The notes under the pieces were generated by a model. That model was not told the DNA's origin. It ran no database searches and saw only the letters and a program-made list of their open reading frames with translations. A program made the translations under genes and the position numbers. Below, in pieces: positions 16,598 to 25,200 of a stretch of DNA of 64,000 nt (position 1 is the first letter of the stretch; every line of letters starts with the position of its first letter). Source of the DNA: Chloroflexota bacterium (GTDB taxonomy: Bacteria; Chloroflexota; Anaerolineae; Promineifilales; Promineifilaceae). Location: NCBI GenBank assembly GCA_022616275.1, contig JAKEFB010000181.1, positions 26,411-90,410 of the forward strand, read 5' to 3'.

Positions 16598-19500
16598 TTA
16601 CAAAGCCACGGTTTTCTCCAGCCGCGCCCGGTCGTGCGCCGTTGTCGCCTCATGCTGCCGGACGAAGGTGACCAGGATAACGGCTTCGGCCACTTCGTCC
16701 ACCTCGGCCAGCAACAGCGCCAGTTCCACGGCCGCCTGCAGGCCAAAATACAGTTCCCCGGCCGACTCGGCCGTCCCCCAGGCCTCCTCGAACGCCTGCC
16801 GGGCGGCCACCAGGTCACCCTGGGCCCGGCGCAGCACGCCCAGCCCCAGCAGCGCCAGCGCCCGGCCACCGGGGTTGGGCCAGCCCCGGCCGGCCCATTC
16901 GTCCAGCGTTTCCAGGGCGCGCTGGAGATGCCTTTCGGCCGTGGCCAGGTCGCCCAGCCGGGCGCAGATCCGTCCCAGGTGGGCCTGGGCTACAGGCAAC
17001 TCCGGTTGATTATCCCGCTTTAGCCATAAGGCCAGGCTCTCTTCGTAACATCGCCGGGCCTCTCCCGGTTGCTCCTGGCACTCGGCCCACCAGCCCCGGG
17101 TCCGGGCAACCAGGGCCGACAGGGTATTATCCTTCAAGGCCTCGGCCATTTCCTCGGCCTCGGCCAGCAGCCGGCCGGCGGCCTCGTAATCTCCCAGGTC
17201 GGCCGTTACCTGCCCCAACCGCTCCAGGCAAGCGATGATTTCGGCCGGCTGGTTATTGATCCGCGCCAGCGCCATAGCTTTTTGCAATCGCTCCTGGGCT
17301 TCGACTAACTGCCCCTGGCGGTGGACGATGGCCCCGACCGCCAACTCGTAGCGGGGAGCATACTCGTCGTAGGATTCCATCTCCAGGGCCAGGGTGTAAC
17401 GCTGCTCAACTACCTGCCTGGTCCGCGCCAGTTGGCCGGCCGCCAGGGCAATCTGGCCCAGAAGCTCGTAAGCCACAAAGCGGTACTGCGGGTCATAGGC
17501 GGAGACAGCTTCAATCGCTGCTTCCACCTGACTGAAGGCTGCGCCAAAATCAGCCTCGTATAGCGCAATCAGGCCCAGCCAGCGCAGGCAGGCGCAGATG
17601 AGAGCGCCATTTTCCAGCTCGTAGGCTTCCGGCAAGATAGCTTCCAGCCGCTGGCGGGCCCGCTGGTAAGCGCCCAGGTAAATGTCGGCGTAGGCCATAC
17701 GGGCCGCCAGGTGGCCGATCAACCACCGCTCCTCGTAGCTGTTGTCGCCATTGGCCTGCAGCGCCTGGATAATCTGGTGGAAGACCACTTTCCACTTCTC
17801 GTGGCGATGGTGGCGCAGGAAGTAAAAATTGAGTCGCTCGACCAGGGTCACCAGCCGCCGCTCGCTAAAGTCGTGTCGTTCGGCCAGCCATACGGTGGCG
17901 GCAATGACGTTGTCAATATTGCTGTCCAGTGCTGATTTCAGAGAATGGTAATAACGCTCCATATTGCCCTGGCCGGCGGCCGAAGCCAGCAGTTGTTGGT
18001 AATAATCGGCATGACGCAACCGGGCCTCGTCTCGCTCGGCCGGCGCCTGGGCCAGCTTTTCGGCCAGGAACTGGCGCAGCAGCGGATGCAGGTCAAAACG
18101 GTCGGCGTCAGCCCGCTGTAAAAACGATTTGTCGTAAAGGAGGGCGACCTGGGCCGGCGTCCCCCTGGTGACAGCCGCGGCGGCGGCCACATCAAATGGT
18201 CCTTGAAAGACCGCCAAACGCCGGGCCATGGCCTGCTCCCCGGCCGCCAGCAGCAGCCAGGAATACTCAAAAACAGCCTGCAAGCTCTGGTGGCGCTCTG
18301 GACGGTTGCGCCAGGAGCCAAAGGCCAGGTCCAGTCGCCCCTGGAGCTGGTGGAGAATTTCGGCGCAAGAAGCGTAGCGGACGCCCGAGGCCGCCAGCTC
18401 AATGCCCAATGGCATTCCTTGCGTCAACTGGCACAGGCGAATAATGGCCGCCAGATCTTCGTCTGTTGGCGAGAAATCCGGCCGGACGTGGGCTGCCTGC
18501 TGCAAGAATAACTGGACCGCGCTGTAGTTGCCGGCTTCGCCACTACTGTCTGAGGTGGGGTATCTCATCCCTTGCAGGTCATAAACGTGCTCTTCGACCA
18601 GCCGCAGCCGCTCGCGCGAGGTCAGCACAATTTTCACGCCGGGGGCCTGAGTCAGAATGCCGACCAGCCAATCCAGGCTCTGTTCGTTGATAAGATGCTC
18701 AAAGTTGTCTAGCACCAGCAGCAACTCGCGCTTGTGCAGGCTATCCAGTAATTGCTTTTGCGACGGTTCCGCGCCCTGGAAGACAAAGTCCAGGGTCTCG
18801 GCCAGGGAGGTTGTTAAAAAGTCGGCCGACGGCAGCCGGGCCAGGGAGACGAAATAAACGCCGTCCAGGAATTGCCCCAGCCGCCGCTCAGTGATGCGCC
18901 GGGCTACCTCCAGGGCCAGCCGCGTCTTGCCGATACCGCCAGGCCCCAGGATGGTCAGTAGCCGGCAACCCGGCCGGGCCAGTAATCGCTCTACTTCGGC
19001 CAGCTCTCGCTGCCGGCCAACAAAGGGCGTTGGTTCAGCGGGCAGGTGGCGTGGCGGCGGCATGGCCAGGGCGCGAATGCGTTCGTAGACGGCCGTCGTC
19101 GCCGGGGCGGGTTCCACGTCTAGCTCTTCGGACAGTAGGCGGCGCAGCGCCTGGTATTGTTGCAGGGCGGCGTGTCGCTGCCCGCTGCGGGCCAGCAGCC
19201 ACATCATCTGCCGTTGCACTCCCTCGTCGTAGGGGTCCAACGCCAGCAGCCGTTCGCCGCAGGCAATGCCGGCCGCGTATTGCCCACTGGCCAGGTAATG
19301 GTCTACCAGCCACTGCCAGCCACTGCCAGCCAGCCGGCGCAGCCGCTCCCGTGCCAGCGCCGCCCATTCCTCAAAGCCGCGCGATTCGTTGAGGTGAAAG
19401 CCGGCCAGGAAGTCGCCCCGGTACAGGTTGAGGGCGGCCTCTAACTCACCGGCCATCGCTTCATCACCCGGCGCAGGCAGCGAGCGGGCCAGCGGGGCCA

Positions 19501-19819
19501 GCCGCCGCTCGAATTCAGCCGTATCCAGCCAGTAATCGGCGGCGTGGTTGAAGGCCACCGTGTCTCGGGTCACCACCAGGTAATCGGCCACCTCCTTGCG
19601 CAGTAAGGACAGGACGGCTCGCAGGTTGGCCAGGGCGTGCGGCTCATCTCGTTCGTCCCAGAAGAAGTCGGCCAGCAGAGAGCGGGGCAACGGCTGGGGG
19701 TGGCTGGCCAGGTAGATGAGCACAGCTTCGGCCGTGCGCGAGCCGAAACCGGCCAGCGGCCGGCCGTCCAGCGAGAAGCTCACCCCACCCAAGAGATAAA
19801 TGGTCAGTCGCGTAGCCAC
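16598..19819 (-). CDS. large SARP-type regulator: winged helix, BTAD, STAND ATPase, TPR
   Basis: A 1073-aa signal-integrating regulator. Residues 1-250 are a SARP winged helix plus BTAD (LTIYLLGGVSFSLDGRPLAG, LLADFFWDERDEPHALANLR, LALDPYDEGVQRQMMWLLAR). Residues about 260-560 are an NB-ARC/STAND ATPase with Walker A GPGGIGKTRLA (about 287) and Walker B LLLVLDNFEHL (about 370), then LTSRERL as sensor. From about 600 to the end there are many TPR-like helices. Such proteins resemble AfsR. Translation starts at GTG 19819. It lies 167 bases upstream of the small SARP on the same strand and divergent from the secretome operon. Confidence 0.92.
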   Translation of the reverse strand: MATRLTIYLLGGVSFSLDGRPLAGFGSRTAEAVLIYLASHPQPLPRSLLADFFWDERDEPHALANLRAVLSLLRKEVADYLVVTRDTVAFNHAADYWLDTAEFERRLAPLARSLPAPGDEAMAGELEAALNLYRGDFLAGFHLNESRGFEEWAALARERLRRLAGSGWQWLVDHYLASGQYAAGIACGERLLALDPYDEGVQRQMMWLLARSGQRHAALQQYQALRRLLSEELDVEPAPATTAVYERIRALAMPPPRHLPAEPTPFVGRQRELAEVERLLARPGCRLLTILGPGGIGKTRLALEVARRITERRLGQFLDGVYFVSLARLPSADFLTTSLAETLDFVFQGAEPSQKQLLDSLHKRELLLVLDNFEHLINEQSLDWLVGILTQAPGVKIVLTSRERLRLVEEHVYDLQGMRYPTSDSSGEAGNYSAVQLFLQQAAHVRPDFSPTDEDLAAIIRLCQLTQGMPLGIELAASGVRYASCAEILHQLQGRLDLAFGSWRNRPERHQSLQAVFEYSWLLLAAGEQAMARRLAVFQGPFDVAAAAAVTRGTPAQVALLYDKSFLQRADADRFDLHPLLRQFLAEKLAQAPAERDEARLRHADYYQQLLASAAGQGNMERYYHSLKSALDSNIDNVIAATVWLAERHDFSERRLVTLVERLNFYFLRHHRHEKWKVVFHQIIQALQANGDNSYEERWLIGHLAARMAYADIYLGAYQRARQRLEAILPEAYELENGALICACLRWLGLIALYEADFGAAFSQVEAAIEAVSAYDPQYRFVAYELLGQIALAAGQLARTRQVVEQRYTLALEMESYDEYAPRYELAVGAIVHRQGQLVEAQERLQKAMALARINNQPAEIIACLERLGQVTADLGDYEAAGRLLAEAEEMAEALKDNTLSALVARTRGWWAECQEQPGEARRCYEESLALWLKRDNQPELPVAQAHLGRICARLGDLATAERHLQRALETLDEWAGRGWPNPGGRALALLGLGVLRRAQGDLVAARQAFEEAWGTAESAGELYFGLQAAVELALLLAEVDEVAEAVILVTFVRQHEATTAHDRARLEKTVAL

Positions 19820-19835
19820 ATCCTTATTCTAGCTC

Positions 19836-19901
19836 AGCCTCCCGGAGGTTCAAGCGATGGTCGCCGGGCCGCCCAGCGCAATCGCCAACCTCCGGGAGGC
19901 T
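19836..19901. repeat. inverted pair of AACCTCCGGGAGG elements, copy 1
   Basis: Perfect 15-bp inverted repeat: AGCCTCCCGGAGGTT at 19836-19850 and AACCTCCGGGAGGCT at 19887-19901, with 36 bases between. Each arm is itself close to palindromic. A second pair with the same core occurs at 46,242-46,302. The element sits between the divergent large SARP gene and the secretome operon. It may be a REP/MITE-like repeat or an operator; the GGAGG core also mimics a ribosome-binding site. Confidence 0.7.
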
Positions 19902-19905
19902 ACCC

Positions 19906-19937
19906 TGATCGTTTTGTGATCGTTTACTTTGTACACT
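19906..19937 (+). promoter_or_regulatory. candidate SARP-type promoter of the secretome operon
   Basis: Two direct copies of TGATCGT (19906-19912 and 19917-19923) are spaced 4 bases apart, an 11-base period. Eight bases after the second copy comes a -10-like TACACT (19932-19937). Heptamers with 11-base period ending 8 bases before the -10 is the textbook geometry of SARP-activated promoters. The first start codon is the GTG at 19969. Confidence 0.5.
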
Positions 19938-19968
19938 GCTGGCCAGGAGTGGGAAAAGGAGTGTGCCC

Positions 19969-20178
19969 GTGAACAAAACGTTTAATTACTATTCGTACCT
20001 GCTGCGCTTCTGGCGTGACGACGACCATTCACCCTGGCGGGCCACGTTAGAAGATCCGCACACCGGCGAATCTTTCGGCTTCTCCTCGATGGAGCAACTA
20101 TACCGGTTCCTCGACGACAAAGCGATGGAGGACAGAGCCGTAGAGGGGCCGGGCAGCGGCGAGGCGCAGGCGAAGTAG
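19969..20178 (+). CDS. small Trp/Arg-rich protein, paralogue of the eCIS-leading protein
   Basis: A 69-aa soluble protein beginning MNKTFNYYSYLLRFWRDDD, then HSPWRATLEDPHTGESFGFS and MEQLYRFLDD. It shares the S-x-x-L-R-x-W-R core and overall pattern with the product at 15,071-15,349. I chose the GTG at 19969 since AAAGGAG ends 8 bases upstream; another GTG at 19963 is too close to that site. It heads a plus-strand operon of secreted proteins, divergent from the SARP regulators. The function is unknown. Because both copies lead operons flanking the same regulators, a shared regulatory or adaptor role is plausible. Confidence 0.75.
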   Translation: MNKTFNYYSYLLRFWRDDDHSPWRATLEDPHTGESFGFSSMEQLYRFLDDKAMEDRAVEGPGSGEAQAK

Positions 20179-20204
20179 CACGCTACAAAAAGGAGCAGAT
20201 AACG

Positions 20205-21917
20205 ATGAAACGTCCTGTATTGGTTTTAGTCGCTTTGGTTCCGTTGGTTTTGCTGGCCAGCCTGCTCGGCTTTACGGCCGCCCTGGCCCTGACCGCGCCG
20301 GCCGGACAGGCGGCCGGCGGCACGCCGTTAGGCACAGCCTTTACTTACCAGGGCGAATTGGCCGACAGCAACGGGTCGGTGAACGACACCTGTGATCTCC
20401 AGTTTAGCCTGTGGGACGATCCCAGCGCCGGCGGCCAGTTGGGGAGCACCCAGACCGTCGCCAGCGTGACAGTGGCGGACGGCCGCTTCACCGTACAAGT
20501 CAACGATGCCAACCAGTTTGGCAACAATGCCTTTCTTGGCGAGGCCCGCTGGCTACAAATTGCCGTTCGCTGCCCGGCCGGCAGCGGCGGCTACACCACC
20601 CTGAGCCCTCGCCAGGAACTCACTGGCGCGCCCAACGCCCACTTCGCTGCTCGCGCCGCCGTTGCTCCTTGGGGCGGCCTGGTCGGCGTTCCGGCCGGCT
20701 TTGCCGACGGTATAGACAACGACACGACGTACGCCGCCGGCGTTGGGCTGACCCTGTCTGGCGGCCAGTTTAGCATTACTCTAGCCTACCGCCTGCCCCA
20801 GGGCTGCGGCAACGGGCAAATTCCCGAGTGGAACACCACCACCTGGGCCTGCGCCGATGACAACGGTAGCCAGTACGCCAACGTCGTTGTCGTGGCCAAG
20901 TCTGGTGGAGACTTTACCACCATTCAGGATGCCCTGGACAGCATCAGCGACGCCGGCGAGGACAACCCCTACCTGGTCTGGGTCGCGCCGGGCGTCTACA
21001 CCGAGACGGTTATCATGGAGCCCTACGTGGACGTGGCCGGCGCAGGTGAAGAGTTAACCCGGATCACCCAGACGGGCTTTGCTACGTCGGTAGACGCCAC
21101 CATTGAGGCGGCGGCCAACAGCGCGCTCCGTTCCCTGACGGTCGAGAACAGCGGTGGCGCCGCTTATGCCATCGCCATTTATATCAATAGCGCCGATAAC
21201 TTCCGCACCCAACACGTCACCACCCGCGTTTGGGGGGCCACCAACAGCAATCGCGCGATTACCGTCTCCGGTAACGGCATGTTCACTCGTCTGGATGACG
21301 TCACGGTCGAGGTGGAAGCGCTCAGTACCACCGGCTCGAATTATGGCATTTCTCAAAACACGTTAATAACCGGCCGTAACGAACTGCTTATCAACGATGT
21401 GACCATTGTCGTCAGCGCGACGACCACGACCGGCGGCGTCTACGGTTTGCACAACACGGCGGCCACCGGCCTGACAGCCATCCTCACCGCCACCAATACG
21501 CTCATTTCTGTCCACAATAACAGTACCGGCCTGACCGTTGGCGTGATGGCCTCGGGTGCCGGAACGCCGATTACGCTATCCGGCGGGTTGGTAGAGGTCG
21601 GGTCAGGCAGCAACGTTTATGGCCTGTATGCCAACGCTGGCGGCGCTGTGACTGCCACCGGCCTCACGGTCGTGTCCAGCGGCACCGGCGCTTATGGCCT
21701 TAGCAGTGCCACGGCCAGCGTCATTCACCTGGATAGCTCGAAGATCACCGGTAGCCCCAATGCTATTTCCATCGGCGGAACGGCGGCCAACGAGACCAGG
21801 ATCGGCGCCAGCCTGGTGGACGGCGCCGTGAGTATAGCCGGAGCAGGCACAGTGACCTGCATCGCCTCTTACGACGAAAATTATCAGAACGCCGGCGGCT
21901 TCACCGCCTGCCCGTAA
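20205..21917 (+). CDS. secreted protein with pectinesterase-like right-handed beta-helix
   Basis: A 570-aa exported protein. A signal peptide (LVLVALVPLVLLASLLGFTA) is followed by a beta-rich domain (GTAFTYQGELADSNGSVNDT, FSLWDDPSAGGQLG, TTLSPRQELTGAPNAHFAAR), a module common in Chloroflexota surface proteins. From about residue 228 a pectinesterase-like start (VVVVAKSGGDFTTIQDALDS, WVAPGVYTETVIMEP) leads into repeated parallel-helix turns (ITVSGNGMFTRLDDVTVEVE). The catalytic Asp/Arg set of true pectinesterases was not recognised, so it is more likely a binding or structural beta-helix. AAAAGGAG lies 8 bases before the ATG. It is followed after 13 bases by the 97-aa gene. Confidence 0.82.
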   Translation: MKRPVLVLVALVPLVLLASLLGFTAALALTAPAGQAAGGTPLGTAFTYQGELADSNGSVNDTCDLQFSLWDDPSAGGQLGSTQTVASVTVADGRFTVQVNDANQFGNNAFLGEARWLQIAVRCPAGSGGYTTLSPRQELTGAPNAHFAARAAVAPWGGLVGVPAGFADGIDNDTTYAAGVGLTLSGGQFSITLAYRLPQGCGNGQIPEWNTTTWACADDNGSQYANVVVVAKSGGDFTTIQDALDSISDAGEDNPYLVWVAPGVYTETVIMEPYVDVAGAGEELTRITQTGFATSVDATIEAAANSALRSLTVENSGGAAYAIAIYINSADNFRTQHVTTRVWGATNSNRAITVSGNGMFTRLDDVTVEVEALSTTGSNYGISQNTLITGRNELLINDVTIVVSATTTTGGVYGLHNTAATGLTAILTATNTLISVHNNSTGLTVGVMASGAGTPITLSGGLVEVGSGSNVYGLYANAGGAVTATGLTVVSSGTGAYGLSSATASVIHLDSSKITGSPNAISIGGTAANETRIGASLVDGAVSIAGAGTVTCIASYDENYQNAGGFTACP

Positions 21918-21930
21918 TGGAAGGTGGACG

Positions 21931-22224
21931 ATGAAAGCGAAGACGTGGTTCGTCATAACCCTTCTTTTCCTCTTGCTCCTGGCGGCCGGCGGCCTGGCCC
22001 TGGCCGAAGGTGGCTACACCCTCAACTGGTGGACGGTGGACGGCGGCGGCGGGCCTGTTTTAGGCGGGGATTACGCCCTGAACAGCACCGCCGGCCAGCC
22101 AGACGCCGGCGCTCTCACCGGCGGCGATTACACCCTGGCCGGCGGCTTCTGGGCAGCCACCTCCGGCCCGCCACCCCCGGCCGGCCCCACCATTTTCCTG
22201 CCACTCGTCATTCGCGGTTCCTGA
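21931..22224 (+). CDS. 97-aa secreted protein with C-terminal LPLV motif
   Basis: An exported small protein: signal peptide KAKTWFVITLLFLLLLAAGG, then two Gly-rich beta turns with near-repeat GGDYALNSTAGQPDAG and GGDYTLAGGFWA, a proline spacer, and the end TIFLPLVIRGS. The repeat units GGxYxLxxxxGQPDAG/GGFW occur in many Chloroflexota surface proteins. The terminal F-L-P-L-V-x-R matches the ends of the giant protein and the M36 peptidase in this window. Likely a cell-surface peptide. A 15-bp hairpin follows. Confidence 0.78.
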   Translation: MKAKTWFVITLLFLLLLAAGGLALAEGGYTLNWWTVDGGGGPVLGGDYALNSTAGQPDAGALTGGDYTLAGGFWAATSGPPPPAGPTIFLPLVIRGS

Positions 22225-22231
22225 GTTCATA

Positions 22232-22264
22232 AGACGCCGGGCGCTTGTCAAGCGCCCGGCGTCT
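22232..22264 (+). terminator. strong GC hairpin between the 97-aa gene and the giant gene
   Basis: Perfect 15-bp stem AGACGCCGGGCGCTT / AAGCGCCCGGCGTCT with a 3-base loop. No T-tract follows; CGGAGA follows and provides the GGAG ribosome-binding site of the giant gene. It may reduce read-through into, or protect the mRNA of, the 13-kb gene. Confidence 0.6.
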
Positions 22265-22276
22265 CGGAGATAAGCC

Positions 22277-25200
22277 ATGCGTCCAAAATCCTTTTTCCGA
22301 CAGTTCTTATCGGTCATTATTAGCCTGGGCCTGATTGCCCAATTGTTCCCCCGGCCGGCCACCGGCCAGCGGGTGGCGCTGGCTGCGCCGGCAGAACCCG
22401 CCGCCACTTCCTTACCTTACGACTTAGCCGGCGAACTAACCGGCCTGGGAGCGTTTGGACCAGACGGCCGGCCGCAGGGCTGGTTAATGGATACAGGCGT
22501 CAATCGGGCCGGCCAGAATGACCCAGGTTCGCTGGCAAACCCGATTTCGATATCCAGGGTTCAATCAGCCTATGTTCCCGGAGCTGCTATCTCCAACACG
22601 CTTATTGTCACCTTTACCGCTACCAACAACCAGCTTCCATCACAGGCGCCGGATATACCTGATGGGGCAACAATTACTGATACGATAGCCATTCTGAATG
22701 CTTTCGATTACACGGCCGATCCAAACACCCTTCACAACGTCGTTATCAGTGATGTCTTAACCAATAACGCCACCTATCTCGGCGCTTCCCCGCCACCGGA
22801 CGCCGAAGGCTCCAATCTTCTCTTTAATTTAGGTGATATTCCACCTTCCGGCAGCGTGACAGTCAGCCTTGAACTCAAAGTACCTGGCGTCGTGGCTGGC
22901 TTCACGCCCTTAGATATGGGGGCGGTGGTCTATGCTGAACTGCAAGGGCGAGCGATTACCGCATCCACCGTCCCGGCCGTCCTGGCCCCTGATAGTTTTG
23001 GCCAATATCTACAGGAAACACCGGATGCCGATATTTATGATGAAGAAATGCTGAAACAGGCGTCCGACTTGGGCATGGACCCAATTGCCTTATTCGAATT
23101 TGTACGGGCATTTGGCTACGAGTCTTATGAAGGCTCCCTGCGCGGGACGAGAGGCACCCTCTGGAGCCAGGCCGGCAACTCCCTGGACCAGGCCAGCCTG
23201 CTGGTTGCCATGTTGCGGGCGGGTGGCACGCCGGCCCGCTATGTGCGCGGTACATTAAACACCTCCCTGGCCCAGCAATTAATCTTGTCTATGTTCCCCA
23301 AACCGGCCCACGTTGTGGGCCAGATTGCGGCCGGGGCAGAAACGGCCGATCCCGCCAACGATCCCGACCTTCTATCCGAAACCCAGGACCACTGGTGGGT
23401 TCAGGCCTATATTGGCGGTGTTTGGATAGACCTCGATCCGACTTTCGCAGCTGCCCAACCCGGCGATGCCTTCACCACCGTTGATGAAACCTGGGCAGAA
23501 GTGCCGGACAGCCTGCGGCACAAGGTAACGTTACAAGTAAAAGTCGAGAAAATGGAGCCCTTTGATGTCTTCCCAAGCGACTTTGCCGTCACCTATCCTT
23601 TATCGGCTACCTTCAACAGCGCCAGCCTGGCCGGAAAGCCGGTGATGTTCAGCCATTTTGTTCAATCTTCAGGCCAGGGAGGATTAACATTTGTCAATTA
23701 TGAACACACCTATACCCCCTATTTCGCTATCGGCGAGTTCGAGGAATTTATCCAGGGCGAGACTTACCAGGATATATTGACTAATTTCCCCTTTGGCAGC
23801 AGCTTTGCAACCGGCGTCTGGTTAATTGTTGAATCCAGGGCGCCTAATGGCGAAACGGAAAGTCATGAGCGAGTGTTAAAGGATTTGCTTGGGCCAGAAG
23901 TGCGCCAACCCACAGGCGTCGTCAATAGTTCAATTGAACGGGGCGAACCGGAGGACCCGCTCTTCACTGAACTCGAGGCAATGGTCCTGCAGGTTGTTCC
24001 CCACACTCGAATTCCCATCCAGCGCGTAAATCAGCGGGTCGGCAGAATTAACGAACTCACACCCCAGGTCGTAGATGCTTATGAAGCCTTATTAATGGTC
24101 GAACCCGGCGACCAGGCTGCATTCACCCAATTTAGTGAAGAGCACATGCCTGCCTTTATATCGGCTCAGTTAGCAGGTCTCGACACGATAGGGTTGTTGT
24201 TTCAGGCCCGTTCAACGGCCCCCGCTCGCAATTATGACAACGAGAGGCTGCTGGTAAAGTCATACCCGGCCCGGCCGAAGCTGATATTGATGTCACAGAC
24301 AGCTATTTCCACGACGGTTTCTACTTCATTCGAACTTCTCAACATTGATGAACGAGCCTTGGCCTATCCCGGACAGTCAGAGGATGCGCTCTTTGCGGCC
24401 AACATGGTCCGCACCATCGGCGACAAAATCATTGAATACCAGATGTTGGAAGAGCTATTTGGCGGCCTCCCGCATTCAGCTTTAACCACCTTCCTGGCGG
24501 CTATTGACGCCGATATTGAGATAGCTTTGGTGACACTCGAAAACCTGGCTGTTCTGGAGTCATTAAATATATCTGGTGAGGCCAAAGCCAGGATAACCGC
24601 TGCTGTCTTAAACGGGGCATCAGTTTTTGTTCCCCAGGAGATGGTTGAGGTTGAGGGAGAGCCAACAATTGGCTGGTTGGAAGTTGATGCTACCGGTCAT
24701 GCTTCCTTCGTTTCTGAAGACGGCCGTCGAATGGGCGCTACGGAAAATCTAACCCTGATTGCAGCTATCCTTGGTGTTGTCGCGGCCGGATTTGGTTTCA
24801 TTACGGCGCTCATCGGATTAGGGACAGCGCTTATTACCTTGATGACGACCATCGCCACGCTTCTGATCCTGATTATTACGATCGCCGGCAGCTTTACCCC
24901 GGATAATCGTGCGCTGGCCGAGCCGGTTGATCCGGTCATCATGAACAAGGTCATCCAGGCCGTGGCCGAAGCGGAGTACCGCGCTCTGGCTCAGTGCGAC
25001 GCTCAGGCTGGAGCGCCATGCCAGCAAATCAACACGCTTGCTGATTCAGTGAAGATTGCCGCTGCGCTGGCTGCGCCCCAAACCCCGCTGCCGGCCTCCT
25101 GGTTAAGCGCTGACCCAACCGGGGAACCTTTGCCAATTGATGCCCATGTGATCAACTTTCCGGCGACAGTAGTCGGTGCAAATTTAAACGTCAATGCCTC

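Noticed and set aside
579-20000. Long plus-strand frames opposite the eCIS and SARP genes
   Set aside because: They are antisense shadows of GC-rich genes, with Arg/Pro/Gly-rich composition, no ribosome-binding sites and no domain features.
20205-21917. Active pectinesterase
   Set aside because: Only the N-terminal beta-helix entry resembles pectinesterase; the catalytic Asp and Arg motifs were not found.
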